From contig CBFIDE010000001.1 in the NCBI GenBank assembly GCA_965661265.1, forward strand, positions 62,001 through 126,000: a DNA stretch of 64,000 nt, written 5' to 3'. A program made the translations under genes and the position numbers. The DNA comes from CBFIDE01 sp965661265. Lineage in GTDB: Bacteria; Bacteroidota; Bacteroidia; Flavobacteriales; Schleiferiaceae. Under the pieces are notes generated by a model. The model saw nothing but the letters and a program-made list of their open reading frames with translations, was not told where the DNA came from and searched no databases. Position 1 is the stretch's first letter, and each line of letters begins with the position of its first letter. Shown piece after piece: positions 1-9,711 of the stretch.

Positions 1-35
1 TTTTCAATTCATCATTAATTAAAACCCGAATAAAT

Positions 36-605
36 ATGTTATACAAAAAGCAAAGTAATACCGCTTATAAATTATTCTATACAGGCCTATTAGCGATATG
101 GGGTCTTATGATTATTAGTTCGTGCGGAAAATCAAATGATATAGCTAATTCTGGAAGTCAAGAAAAAGTGGTCACTGGTTATGAGACTAAAGATAAAAAG
201 GTTGAAGGTTTTGCAAGATTTGACGAGCTCACTTCTTTTCCTAAGGGCCCAGAATGTAATACTTTTGGACCTATAGCTGATCAACATGATTGTTTTTTAC
301 GCGTGATTCAAAACAATGTACTATCTAAAATAGAATATTCAGATGAAGCCCAAAAACTTGGACTAGAAGGAAAGATTTTTGTAGCCTTTACCATAGACAA
401 AAAAGGTGAAGTAAAGGATGCTGAAGTAAGTAGATCCTTTGACAAGACTGAGGCGAGCAAAGAAGAACTTGCATTGATTGCAAAGCTAGAACAGCAAGCT
501 GTAGAAGTAATAGAATCTTTAAGATTTACAGCTCCGGCGAAAATCGATGATAAAGATGTAGCCATTAGGTTTAATCTACCTATCAGCTATATGTTGGCTT
601 GCTAA
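36..605 (+). CDS. Lipoprotein with TonB C-terminal-like domain
   Basis: A 189-residue exported lipoprotein. A basic N-terminus and hydrophobic stretch end in a lipobox (IISSC, Cys30), so the mature protein is probably lipid-anchored. Residues of about 75-189 resemble the TonB C-terminal fold: a GLEGKIFVAFTIDKKGEV strand pair, a helix, and a final strand ending FNLPISYML. Free-standing domains of this kind are common in Bacteroidota, where the fold usually contacts the TonB box of outer-membrane transporters. Here there is no N-terminal membrane helix and no proline-rich spacer, so it is not a classical TonB and its partner is unknown. It stands alone, facing the minus-strand rpo operon across a shared terminator. 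The domain call is fairly secure; the function is not. Confidence 0.72.
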   Translation: MLYKKQSNTAYKLFYTGLLAIWGLMIISSCGKSNDIANSGSQEKVVTGYETKDKKVEGFARFDELTSFPKGPECNTFGPIADQHDCFLRVIQNNVLSKIEYSDEAQKLGLEGKIFVAFTIDKKGEVKDAEVSRSFDKTEASKEELALIAKLEQQAVEVIESLRFTAPAKIDDKDVAIRFNLPISYMLAC

Positions 606-633
606 CATACTTTCAGGACGAGATAAATGCAAT

Positions 634-664
634 AAAAAAGCCCTGCAAATTGCAGGGCTTTTTT
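634..664. terminator. Bidirectional intrinsic terminator
   Basis: A GCCCTGCA/TGCAGGGC stem with a three-base loop is flanked by an A-run on the left and a T-run on the right, so it can end transcription in both directions. It lies between the convergent lipoprotein gene and the end of the rpo operon. Confidence 0.85.
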
Positions 665-666
665 CA

Positions 667-984
667 TTATGCTTGTCCTGTTGGACCTCCGAAGTTGAGC
701 GGAACCGCAGCTTGGTCTATATCCTTAATCACACCATGAAGGGCTTCGTATCGCGCTACATTTTCTTGTAGAGCTTTTAGCACTCTTTTAGTGTGTTGAG
801 GAGTAAGTAAAACTCTGGATTTCACTTTAGCTTTAGGAACGCCTGGCATTACTTGAATAAAATCTAGTACAAACTCTGTTGGAGAGTGATTTACTATGGC
901 TAGATTAGAATAAATTCCCTCTGCCATTTCTTCACTTAATTCAACATTAATTTGCCCGTCTTTTATTTTATTCTGCTCTGACAT
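667..984 (-). CDS. DUF3467 family protein
   Basis: A 105-residue acidic protein without signal peptide or membrane segment. It matches the DUF3467 pattern: an acidic start followed by the core AEGIYSNLAIVNHSPTEFVL, then a basic segment with LLTPQHTKRVLKAL and a C-terminal NVARYEA helix. The family's biochemical role is unknown. It starts 2 bases after the rpoC stop and lies before the operon terminator, so it should be co-transcribed with the RNA polymerase large subunits. A role tied to transcription is possible from context alone, which is inference. Confidence 0.85.
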   Translation of the reverse strand: MSEQNKIKDGQINVELSEEMAEGIYSNLAIVNHSPTEFVLDFIQVMPGVPKAKVKSRVLLTPQHTKRVLKALQENVARYEALHGVIKDIDQAAVPLNFGGPTGQA

Positions 985-986
985 TC

Positions 987-3900
987 TTATGCTTTTACTT
1001 CTTCAATTTCTACAGACTCAGACTGATTCTTAGATTTCAATCTATCGTAATCCTCTTGAGAACCAACGATAATCTTATCATAAGATTTTAATCCGGTACC
1101 TGCAGGTATCTTATGTCCAACAATAACATTTTCTTTAAGACCTTCAAGGTAATCTCTCTTACCATTAACAGCAGCCTCATTAAGAACCTTAGTTGTTTCC
1201 TGGAAGGAAGCGGCACTAATAAAACTCTTAGTTTGAAGTGAAGCTCTAGTAATACCTTGAAGAATTGGTCTAGCAGTTGCTGGTTGTGCATCTCTAGATT
1301 CAACCAATTGCTTGTCTGCTCTTCTCAATAATGAATTCTCATCTCTAAGTTTTCTAGCAGATATTATTTGACCCGCTTTCAATACTTCTGAGTCACCAGC
1401 ATCAACAACAACCTTTTTATCAAAGATCCAATCATTTTGAGTAATGAAGTCATTCTTATGTACAAGGTTTCCTTCAAGGAAAGTAGTATCACCTGGATCA
1501 GCGATATTAACCTTACGCATCATCTGTCTAACGACAACTTCAAAGTGCTTATCATTAATCTTCACACCTTGTAAACGATATACTTCTTGAACTTCATTTA
1601 CTAGATATTCTTGAACTCTATTAGGTCCTTGAATAGCCAATATATCAGCCGGGGTAATAGCTCCATCAGAAAGTGGCATACCAGCTCTCACAAAGTCATT
1701 TTCTTGTACAAGAATCTGCTTGCTTAAGTTGATAAGGTACTTTTTAGTTTCACCAGTACGGCTTTCAACAATTATTTCTCTATTTCCTCTTTTTATTTTA
1801 CCGTAAGAAACAACACCATCAATTTCAGAAACAACGGCTGGGTTAGACGGATTACGAGCTTCAAACAATTCTGTTACTCTTGGTAAACCTCCAGTAATAT
1901 CACCAGACTTAGCAGATTTACGTGGAATCTTAACAAGTGTTTTACCAGCTTTAATCTTTTCGCCTTCTTCAACAATAATGTGAGCTCCAACAGGAAGAGT
2001 ATAATGCTTTAACTCATTACCTTTTGAATCAGTAATAGAGATTGTAGGAACTAATTTCTTATTTCTGTTCTCTGAGATTACTTTCTCCATGAAACCAGTC
2101 TGCTCATCAACTTCTACGCGATAAGTTAAACCTTGCTCAATATCAGTGAACTTAATTAATCCTGCAGTTTCAGAAATAATTACGGCATTGTAAGGATCCC
2201 ATTCGCAAATGACATCATCCTTCTTCATTTTCGCTTGGTCCTTAACCTTAATGATAGAGCCATAAGGAACATTATTAGTAGCTAAGTTAACTCCTGTTTT
2301 CTCATCTACTAATCTCATTTCAGCTGTACGACCAATTACGTACTCAACCATTACACCTTCAGCATTCTCTCCCTCAACAGTTCTTAACTCATCGAATTCG
2401 ATTCTACCGTCAAATTTAGCCTTGATATTAGATTCTTCAGAAACGTTACCAGCAGTACCTCCCACGTGGAAAGTTCTTAATGTTAACTGTGTTCCTGGTT
2501 CTCCAATAGATTGTGCAGCAATTACACCTACAGTTTCACCCATTTGAACTGCTTTACCAGTGGCGAGGTTTCTACCATAACATTTAGCACAAATTCCTCT
2601 TTGAGACTCACATGTTAATGCAGATCTTACTTCAACAGTTTGTATTGGTGATTCTTCAATTTTAGCTGCCGCTATCTCGCTAATCTCTTCTCCAGAAACA
2701 ACGTATACCTCTGAAGTTCTTGGATCAACGATATCATGTAATGAAGTTCGCCCTAAGATTCTATCAAATAGAGGCTCAACAACTTCTTCATTCTTCTTAA
2801 GTGCACTTACCTCAAGTCCTCTAAGAGTACTACAATCTTCCTCATTAATAATTACATCTTGAGAAACGTCCACTAAACGTCTTGTTAAGTAACCGGCATC
2901 CGCTGTTTTAAGAGCCGTATCCGCTAGTCCTTTACGAGCACCGTGAGTAGAAATAAAGTACTCAAGAATAGAAAGACCTTCTTTAAAGTTAGAGATAATT
3001 GGATTTTCAATAATCTCACCACCACTAGATCCAGATTTTTGAGGCTTAGCCATCAAACCACGCATACCTGAAAGCTGACGAATCTGTTCTTTAGATCCCC
3101 TTGCTCCAGAGTCAAGCATCATATAGATTGGATTAAATCCTTCTCTATCTGAGATTAGATGGTGCATTGCACGATCAGTAAGACGTGCATTGGTATTAGT
3201 CCAAACATCAATAACTTGATTATATCTCTCGTTATTTGTGATAAGACCCATATTATAAGAAGACAAGATATTTACAATCTGCTCTTCGGCATCCTTAATT
3301 AAATCGTCCTTTTCTTCAGGGATAATAATATCACCTAAACTAAAGGATAGTCCACCTTTAAATGCATTCATATAACCAAGATCCTTCATATCATCAAGGA
3401 ACTTAGCTGTAGCAGGAATATCGGTACGCTTAAGAATGCTTGCGATAATTTCACGCAAAGCCTTCTTAGTCAATACTTCATTTATAAAGCCTACCTCTTC
3501 TGGTACCACTTTATTAAATAAGATTCTTCCGACCGTAGTGTCAATTATCTTATTAACCAAACTACCATCCTCAGCATCAACAAGTGTTCTAACTTTTACT
3601 TCAGAGTTTAAGTCTAATTTACCTTCATTGTAGGCAATTGTTACTTCCTCATCAGAGTAAAAAGTAAGTCCAGCTCCTCTTGCAGGGAAGATATCCGTTT
3701 TAGGACGGGCCTTTGTCATATAATAAAGACCCAATACCATATCCTGAGAAGGTACTGTAATTGGAGATCCGTTTGCAGGATTCAATATATTATGAGAAGC
3801 AAGCATTAAAACTTGAGCTTCAAGAATTGCTGCCGATCCCAAAGGAAGGTGAACCGCCATTTGGTCACCATCAAAATCCGCATTAAATGCAGTACACACT

Positions 3901-5312
3901 AATGGGTGTAGCTGTATCGCTTTTCCTTCAATCAGTTTAGGTTGGAACGCCTGAATACCAAGACGGTGAAGAGTTGGTGCACGGTTCAATAATACCGGGT
4001 GCCCCTTCATAACGTTTTCTAAAATATCCCAAACTACTGGTTCTCTTTTATCTATAATTTTCTTTCCAGACTTTACAGTCTTAACAATTCCTCTTTCAAT
4101 AAGCTTACGCACGATAAATGGCTTGAATAGCTCAGCGGCCATATCTTTTGGAAGACCACATTCATGTAACTTCAATGTTGGTCCAACAACAATTACCGAA
4201 CGAGCAGAATAATCCACACGCTTACCTAATAAGTTTTGACGGAATCTACCTTGCTTACCTTTAAGACTATCAGAAAGAGACTTAAGTGCCCTATTTGAAT
4301 CCGTCTTAACTGCAGATGATTTACGAGTATTATCGAATAAAGAATCAACTGCTTCTTGAAGCATTCTCTTCTCATTTCTTAAGATTACTTCTGGAGCTTT
4401 AATCTCCATTAGTCTCTTAAGACGATTATTTCTAATAATTACTCTTCTATAAAGATCATTTAAATCTGAAGTAGCGAATCTACCTCCATCTAAAGGAACT
4501 AAAGGACGCAATTCTGGTGGAATAACCGGAACCACTTTAACAATCATCCACTCAGGCTTATTCTCAATCCTAGTGTTAGCATCGCGAAAAGCTTCGACAA
4601 CTTGAAGACGCTTAAGAGCCTCTTGCTTTCTTTGTTGAGATGTTTCAGTATTAGCTTTATGTCTAAGATCGTAAGAAAGCTGATCAAGATCTAGTCTTGA
4701 AAGTATTGCGATAAGTGCTTCAGCGCCCATTTTTGCGATAAACTTATTAGGATCACTATCGTCCATATAATAGTTATCACTTGGCAAACGATCAAGGCAC
4801 TCTAGGTACTCTTCTTCAGTAAGATACTCCATATAGTTCAATGGAGTTCCATCAGGATGAGTAGCATTACCTGCCTGAACTACTACGTATCTTTCATAGT
4901 AGATAATCATGTCAAGTTTCTTAGTAGGAAGACCTAGTAAGTAACCTATTTTATTAGGTAGAGACTTGAAATACCAAATATGTGCAACTGGAACAACAAG
5001 ATTAATGTGACCAACACGCTCACGTCTAACCTTCTTTTCTGTAACCTCTACACCACATCTATCACAAACGATACCCTTATAACGGATTCTCTTATACTTA
5101 CCACAAGCACATTCATAATCCTTTACAGGACCGAATATACGCTCACAGAAAAGACCATCACGTTCTGGTTTGTGAGTACGATAGTTGATCGTCTCTGGTT
5201 TAAGCACTTCACCGTGTGAGCGCTCTAACAGGAATTCAGGAGATGCCAAACTAATGGTTATACTCTTGAATCCGCTGTCTTGGATATTCTTATCATTTTT
5301 CCTTATAGCCAT
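987..5312 (-). CDS. rpoC: DNA-directed RNA polymerase subunit beta'
   Basis: The 1441-residue beta' subunit of RNA polymerase. The N-terminal zinc ribbon (CACGKYKRIRYKGIVCDRCG, near residues 68-87) and the catalytic Mg-binding motif NADFDGDQMAVH (near residue 475) are intact. The bridge helix/trigger-loop region is also present, including GEPGTQLTLRTFHVGGTA. Length is normal for Bacteroidota beta', whose lineage-specific insertions make it longer than the E. coli subunit. It follows rpoB after 30 bases and is followed by the DUF3467 gene. No truncation or frameshift is visible. Confidence 0.99.
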   Translation of the reverse strand: MAIRKNDKNIQDSGFKSITISLASPEFLLERSHGEVLKPETINYRTHKPERDGLFCERIFGPVKDYECACGKYKRIRYKGIVCDRCGVEVTEKKVRRERVGHINLVVPVAHIWYFKSLPNKIGYLLGLPTKKLDMIIYYERYVVVQAGNATHPDGTPLNYMEYLTEEEYLECLDRLPSDNYYMDDSDPNKFIAKMGAEALIAILSRLDLDQLSYDLRHKANTETSQQRKQEALKRLQVVEAFRDANTRIENKPEWMIVKVVPVIPPELRPLVPLDGGRFATSDLNDLYRRVIIRNNRLKRLMEIKAPEVILRNEKRMLQEAVDSLFDNTRKSSAVKTDSNRALKSLSDSLKGKQGRFRQNLLGKRVDYSARSVIVVGPTLKLHECGLPKDMAAELFKPFIVRKLIERGIVKTVKSGKKIIDKREPVVWDILENVMKGHPVLLNRAPTLHRLGIQAFQPKLIEGKAIQLHPLVCTAFNADFDGDQMAVHLPLGSAAILEAQVLMLASHNILNPANGSPITVPSQDMVLGLYYMTKARPKTDIFPARGAGLTFYSDEEVTIAYNEGKLDLNSEVKVRTLVDAEDGSLVNKIIDTTVGRILFNKVVPEEVGFINEVLTKKALREIIASILKRTDIPATAKFLDDMKDLGYMNAFKGGLSFSLGDIIIPEEKDDLIKDAEEQIVNILSSYNMGLITNNERYNQVIDVWTNTNARLTDRAMHHLISDREGFNPIYMMLDSGARGSKEQIRQLSGMRGLMAKPQKSGSSGGEIIENPIISNFKEGLSILEYFISTHGARKGLADTALKTADAGYLTRRLVDVSQDVIINEEDCSTLRGLEVSALKKNEEVVEPLFDRILGRTSLHDIVDPRTSEVYVVSGEEISEIAAAKIEESPIQTVEVRSALTCESQRGICAKCYGRNLATGKAVQMGETVGVIAAQSIGEPGTQLTLRTFHVGGTAGNVSEESNIKAKFDGRIEFDELRTVEGENAEGVMVEYVIGRTAEMRLVDEKTGVNLATNNVPYGSIIKVKDQAKMKKDDVICEWDPYNAVIISETAGLIKFTDIEQGLTYRVEVDEQTGFMEKVISENRNKKLVPTISITDSKGNELKHYTLPVGAHIIVEEGEKIKAGKTLVKIPRKSAKSGDITGGLPRVTELFEARNPSNPAVVSEIDGVVSYGKIKRGNREIIVESRTGETKKYLINLSKQILVQENDFVRAGMPLSDGAITPADILAIQGPNRVQEYLVNEVQEVYRLQGVKINDKHFEVVVRQMMRKVNIADPGDTTFLEGNLVHKNDFITQNDWIFDKKVVVDAGDSEVLKAGQIISARKLRDENSLLRRADKQLVESRDAQPATARPILQGITRASLQTKSFISAASFQETTKVLNEAAVNGKRDYLEGLKENVIVGHKIPAGTGLKSYDKIIVGSQEDYDRLKSKNQSESVEIEEVKA

Positions 5313-5342
5313 GTGCGGAAAATTAAATTCTTTAATCAGTTA

Positions 5343-8300
5343 TTAATCCAGTGTTACCTTAAGAGCCAAACCATTCAGTTCATGTAATAATACATTGAAC
5401 GATTCTGGAATACCAGGTTCTGGCATAGGCTCTCCTTTAACGATAGTTTCGTAAGCCTTAGCTCTACCAACCACGTCATCAGATTTCACTGTCAATATTT
5501 CACGCAAGATATTTGATGCACCAAATGCTTCAAGTGCCCACACTTCCATCTCTCCAAAACGCTGTCCACCAAATTGAGCTTTACCTCCTAATGGTTGCTG
5601 TGTAATTAAAGAGTAAGGTCCAATAGAACGAGCATGCATTTTGTCGTCTACCATATGACCTAATTTCAACATATAAATAACACCTACAGATGCAGCTTGG
5701 TGGAATCTTTCACCAGTACCTCCATCATAAAGGTAAGTATGTCCAAATCTTGGAACACCTGCCTTATCAGTAAGTTCATTGATATCATCTATAGAAGCAC
5801 CATCAAAAATTGGAGTAGCATATTTAGTCCCCAAATTCTTTCCAGCCCAACCTAGTACAGTTTCGTAGATCTGACCAATGTTCATACGAGATGGTACACC
5901 TAATGGATTTAATACAATATCCACTGGAGTTCCGTCTTCTAAGAATGGCATATCTTCATGACGTACAATACGAGCAACAATACCCTTATTTCCGTGACGT
6001 CCCGCCATTTTATCACCTACTTTAAGCTTACGCTTCTTAGCGATATAAACTTTAGCAAGCTTTACAATGCCACTTGGTAACTCATCACCAATAGTAATTG
6101 CAAACTTCTCACGACGAAGAGCACCGCTTAGGTCAGTTACTTTAATCTTGTAGTTGTGGATTAGAGTATCAATTGCTTCATTCTTCTCAGAATCCGTTGT
6201 CCAAGTACCACCAACAACTCTTGTATAGTCATCAATGTTGTTTAAAATTTTCTGAGTGAATTTAGTTCCTTTAGGAATTACATCTTCATTCAAATCATTC
6301 TTTACACCTTGACAAGTCTTACCAGCAACTAAAATATTAAGTTTTTCAAGGAATTTTTGACGCAAGCTTTCTTGCTTCATATTATCTTCCTCTTCTAACT
6401 TAGAAATAACTTCTTTATCCTTAAGTCTTGTTTTCTTATCCTTTACAGAACGAGCAAACAATTTCTTATCGATTACAGTTCCAGAAAGAGATGGAGACGC
6501 TTTTAATGAGGCATCTTTAACATCACCTGCCTTGTCGCCAAAAATCGCGCGAAGCAACTTTTCTTCAGGAGTAGGGTCAGACTCTCCTTTAGGAGTAATC
6601 TTACCTATTAGAATATCACCAGGCTTAACTTCAGCACCTACTCTAATAATCCCGTTCTCATCAAGCTCACGTGTAGCTTCTTCTGAAACGTTAGGAATAT
6701 CAGCTGTAAGTTCTTCAGCTCCTAATTTAGTATCTCTAACTTCTAGAGAATACTCATCTATATGTAAAGAAGTGAAGATATCCTCTCTAACAACTTTTTC
6801 AGAGATTACGATTGCATCCTCAAAGTTGTAACCTTTCCAGGGCATAAATGCAACTTGCATATTTCTACCTAGTGCAAGATCACCACCTTCAGTAGCATAT
6901 CCTTCACATAAAACTTCACCTTTGAAAACTCGATCTCCTTTCTTAACGATAGGTTTAATATTGATACAAGTTCCTTGGTTGGTTTTTCTAAACTTAACAA
7001 GTTCGTAAGTTTTAAAATCATCTTCAAAGCTTACTAATCTTTCCGCATCAGTTCTATCATACTTAATGATGATTTTATTAGCGTCAACATACTCAACTTC
7101 ACCATTTCCTTCAGCATTTACAAGAACACGACTATCAGTTGCAACTCTTCTTTCAAGTCCAGTTCCAACAATTGGAGCTTCTGGTCTTAATAGAGGTACC
7201 GCCTGACGCATCATATTGGATCCCATAAGGGCACGGTTTGCATCATCATGCTCTAAGAATGGAATTAAAGAAGCAGAGATAGAGGCAATTTGATTAGGAG
7301 CAACGTCCATATAATCAATTTTAGTTGGCTCTAGAAGTGGATAATCCGCTTCTTCTCTTACTTTAACTCTCTCTTTTGTAAACTCCCCTGTCTCAAAATT
7401 AACAGGAGCATTTGCTTGCGCGATTACCTTCTCTTCCTCTTCCTCAGCACTTAAATATCTTGGTTCTTTAGAAAAATCTATTTTTCCTTCAACAACCTCA
7501 CGATAAGGAGTTTCAAGGAATCCCATTTTATTCACCTTAGCGAATACACACATTGAAGAAATCAAACCAATGTTTGGACCCTCTGGTGTTTCAATAGGAC
7601 AAAGTCTTCCGTAGTGAGTATAGTGAACATCACGTACTTCAAAACCTGCTCTTTCTCTAGATAAACCACCAGGCCCAAGGGCAGATAATCTTCTTTTATG
7701 CGTAATCTCAGCTAATGGATTGGTTTGATCCATAAATTGAGAAAGCTGATTAGTTCCAAAGAATGAATTAATTACTGAAGACAAAGTCTTAGCATTAATT
7801 AGATCAATAGGGGTGAACACCTCATTATCTCTAACGTTCATTCTTTCTCTGATTGTTCTTGCCATTCTTGCAAGACCAACACCAAATTGATTAGCTAACT
7901 GCTCACCTACAGTACGAACACGTCTATTACTAAGGTGGTCAATATCATCAATTTCTGCCTTAGAGTTGATAAGCTCAATAAGATACTTAACAATACTTAG
8001 GATATCATCTTTAGTAAGTACTTGAGTATTTGATTCAATATCAAGTCCTAATTTTTTATTCAGTCTATAACGACCTACTTCACCAAGGTTATATCTCTGC
8101 TCTGAGAAGAACAACTTGTCAATAATACCTCGAGCAGTCTCTTCATCAGGCGGCTCCGCATTCCTTAATTGACGATAGATATGCTCAACAGCTTCTTTTT
8201 CAGAGTTTGTTGGATCTTTTTGTAGAGTATTATGAATAATTGAGTACTCAGAAGCCTCAATATCTTCTTTGTGTAATAAGATTGTTGGTACATCAGCATC

Positions 8301-9170
8301 AAGAATTTCTTCCATATGCTCCTTCTCCAACAAAGTATCACGATCAAGGACCACCTCATTTCTTTCGATAGAAACTACCTCACCAGTATCTTCATCTACG
8401 AAATCTTCAATCCAAGTTTTAAGAACTCTTGCAGCTAATTTTCTGCCTAAAACTTTCTTTAATCCAGTTTTAGTAACCTTTACTTCTTCAGCAAGGTCAA
8501 AAATCTCTAAAATATCTTTATCCCTTTCATAACCGATAGATCTCAAAAGAGTGGTTAGAGGGAGTTTTTTCTTTCTATCAATGTACGCATACATAACATT
8601 ATTAATGTCAGTAGCGAATTCTATCCAGCTACCCTTGAATGGTATGATTCTGGCAGAATAAAGTTTTGTACCATTTGCATGGTAAGACTGTCCAAAGAAT
8701 ACACCAGGTGAACGGTGTAATTGAGAAACAACAACTCTTTCAGCACCATTTACAATAAAGGTACCTCTAGGGCTCATATAAGGAATAGTACCTAAGTACA
8801 CATCCTGTACGATTGTTTCAAAATCCTCATGCTCAGGATCAGTACAGTATAATTTTAATCTCGCCTTTAATGGAACACTAAAAGTAAGACCTCTTTCAAT
8901 ACATTCGTTTTCGCTATACCTTGGTGGATCAACGAAGTAGTCAATAAACTCGAGTACAAATTGATTTCTAGCGTCAGTAATAGGAAAATTCTCCATGAAC
9001 GTCTTATAAAGACCTTCATCGCTTCTGTTATCAGGCTTTGTTTCCAATTGGAAAAAATCCTTGAATGATTGAAGCTGTATATCCATGAAGTCAGGATAGT
9101 CATATGCGTTCTTAATAGAAGCAAAATTGACTCTATCCCCGAGATTTGTTGAAACCGAATTCTTGGTCAT
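5343..9170 (-). CDS. rpoB: DNA-directed RNA polymerase subunit beta
   Basis: The 1275-residue beta subunit of RNA polymerase. Intact landmarks include the rifampicin-pocket segment (FFGTNQLSQFMDQTNPLAEI), the RLSALGPGGLSRERAG block, the KVGDKMAGRHGNKG active-site region and the C-terminal FGEMEVWALEAFGASNILRE. I place the start at 9170 (MTKNSVSTNLGDRVNF). An upstream in-frame methionine at 9221 would add 17 hydrophobic residues encoded by the intergenic hairpin, and these do not resemble any RpoB N-terminus. It is separated from rplL by about 100 bases holding that hairpin. Confidence 0.98.
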   Translation of the reverse strand: MTKNSVSTNLGDRVNFASIKNAYDYPDFMDIQLQSFKDFFQLETKPDNRSDEGLYKTFMENFPITDARNQFVLEFIDYFVDPPRYSENECIERGLTFSVPLKARLKLYCTDPEHEDFETIVQDVYLGTIPYMSPRGTFIVNGAERVVVSQLHRSPGVFFGQSYHANGTKLYSARIIPFKGSWIEFATDINNVMYAYIDRKKKLPLTTLLRSIGYERDKDILEIFDLAEEVKVTKTGLKKVLGRKLAARVLKTWIEDFVDEDTGEVVSIERNEVVLDRDTLLEKEHMEEILDADVPTILLHKEDIEASEYSIIHNTLQKDPTNSEKEAVEHIYRQLRNAEPPDEETARGIIDKLFFSEQRYNLGEVGRYRLNKKLGLDIESNTQVLTKDDILSIVKYLIELINSKAEIDDIDHLSNRRVRTVGEQLANQFGVGLARMARTIRERMNVRDNEVFTPIDLINAKTLSSVINSFFGTNQLSQFMDQTNPLAEITHKRRLSALGPGGLSRERAGFEVRDVHYTHYGRLCPIETPEGPNIGLISSMCVFAKVNKMGFLETPYREVVEGKIDFSKEPRYLSAEEEEEKVIAQANAPVNFETGEFTKERVKVREEADYPLLEPTKIDYMDVAPNQIASISASLIPFLEHDDANRALMGSNMMRQAVPLLRPEAPIVGTGLERRVATDSRVLVNAEGNGEVEYVDANKIIIKYDRTDAERLVSFEDDFKTYELVKFRKTNQGTCINIKPIVKKGDRVFKGEVLCEGYATEGGDLALGRNMQVAFMPWKGYNFEDAIVISEKVVREDIFTSLHIDEYSLEVRDTKLGAEELTADIPNVSEEATRELDENGIIRVGAEVKPGDILIGKITPKGESDPTPEEKLLRAIFGDKAGDVKDASLKASPSLSGTVIDKKLFARSVKDKKTRLKDKEVISKLEEEDNMKQESLRQKFLEKLNILVAGKTCQGVKNDLNEDVIPKGTKFTQKILNNIDDYTRVVGGTWTTDSEKNEAIDTLIHNYKIKVTDLSGALRREKFAITIGDELPSGIVKLAKVYIAKKRKLKVGDKMAGRHGNKGIVARIVRHEDMPFLEDGTPVDIVLNPLGVPSRMNIGQIYETVLGWAGKNLGTKYATPIFDGASIDDINELTDKAGVPRFGHTYLYDGGTGERFHQAASVGVIYMLKLGHMVDDKMHARSIGPYSLITQQPLGGKAQFGGQRFGEMEVWALEAFGASNILREILTVKSDDVVGRAKAYETIVKGEPMPEPGIPESFNVLLHELNGLALKVTLD

Positions 9171-9205
9171 TGCGGATAATAATAAAGTTAAACTAAACAC
9201 AAAAG

Positions 9206-9250
9206 GGTTTAGGCCCATCACGCTAAAAATAGCATGAAAGGGCCTAAACC
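9206..9250 (-). promoter_or_regulatory. Hairpin in the rplL-rpoB gap, candidate attenuator or processing site
   Basis: Read on the minus strand, an 11-base arm GGTTTAGGCCC is matched exactly by GGGCCTAAACC. An inner TCATGCT/AGCGTGA helix closes a small loop, giving a nearly continuous stem of about 18 pairs. A T-rich tract (CTTTTGTGTTTAGTTT) follows the stem. In E. coli the same gap carries an attenuator and an RNase III site that set the rplL:rpoB ratio. An equivalent role here is inference from position and structure. Confidence 0.7.
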
Positions 9251-9271
9251 AATAATAAAACTAAGTAGTAA

Positions 9272-9649
9272 TTACTTAACCTCTACCTCAGCACCAGCTT
9301 CTTCTAATTGAGCTTTAAGTGCATCAGCCTCATCTTTTGCAATGCCTTCTTTAAGTGCTTTAGGTGCGCCATCAACTAGCTCCTTAGCTTCTTTTAGGCC
9401 TAATCCTGTTAATTCCTTAACAAGCTTAACAACAGCAAGCTTAGAGCTTCCTGCGCTTTTAAGAATTACGTCGAACTCAGTTTGTGCATCACCAGCAGCG
9501 TCAGCGCCACCAGCAGCAGGTCCAGCAACTGCAACTGCTGCAGCAGCAGGCTCAATACCGTGCTCTTCTTTCAGGTATCCAGCTAATTCGTTTACCTCTT
9601 TTACTGTTAGGTTCACAAGCTGATCACCTAGTTCTTTGATATCTGCCAT
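9272..9649 (-). CDS. rplL: 50S ribosomal protein L7/L12
   Basis: A 125-residue stalk protein that recruits translational GTPases to the ribosome. The N-terminal dimerisation helices are followed by an Ala/Gly-rich hinge (about residues 35-55). The C-terminal domain carries KSAGSSKLAVVKLVKELTGL and GLKEAKELVDGAPK, which contact elongation factors. Length is normal. It lies 62 bases after rplJ, and the hairpin before rpoB follows it, consistent with differential expression of stalk protein over polymerase. Confidence 0.98.
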   Translation of the reverse strand: MADIKELGDQLVNLTVKEVNELAGYLKEEHGIEPAAAAVAVAGPAAGGADAAGDAQTEFDVILKSAGSSKLAVVKLVKELTGLGLKEAKELVDGAPKALKEGIAKDEADALKAQLEEAGAEVEVK

Positions 9650-9711
9650 TTTAGGTCTTTTTTGTAGTTAAAAAAATTCAATTGTTATATGGAAGCAATT
9701 GTGCGTACTAA

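Noticed and set aside
3436..3633. Opposite-strand open frames within rpoC, rpoB and other long genes
   Set aside because: They are shadows of the real reading frames, low-complexity and without homology-like features.
9171..9221. Longer N-terminus for rpoB
   Set aside because: The added residues come from the intergenic hairpin and do not resemble any RpoB N-terminus.
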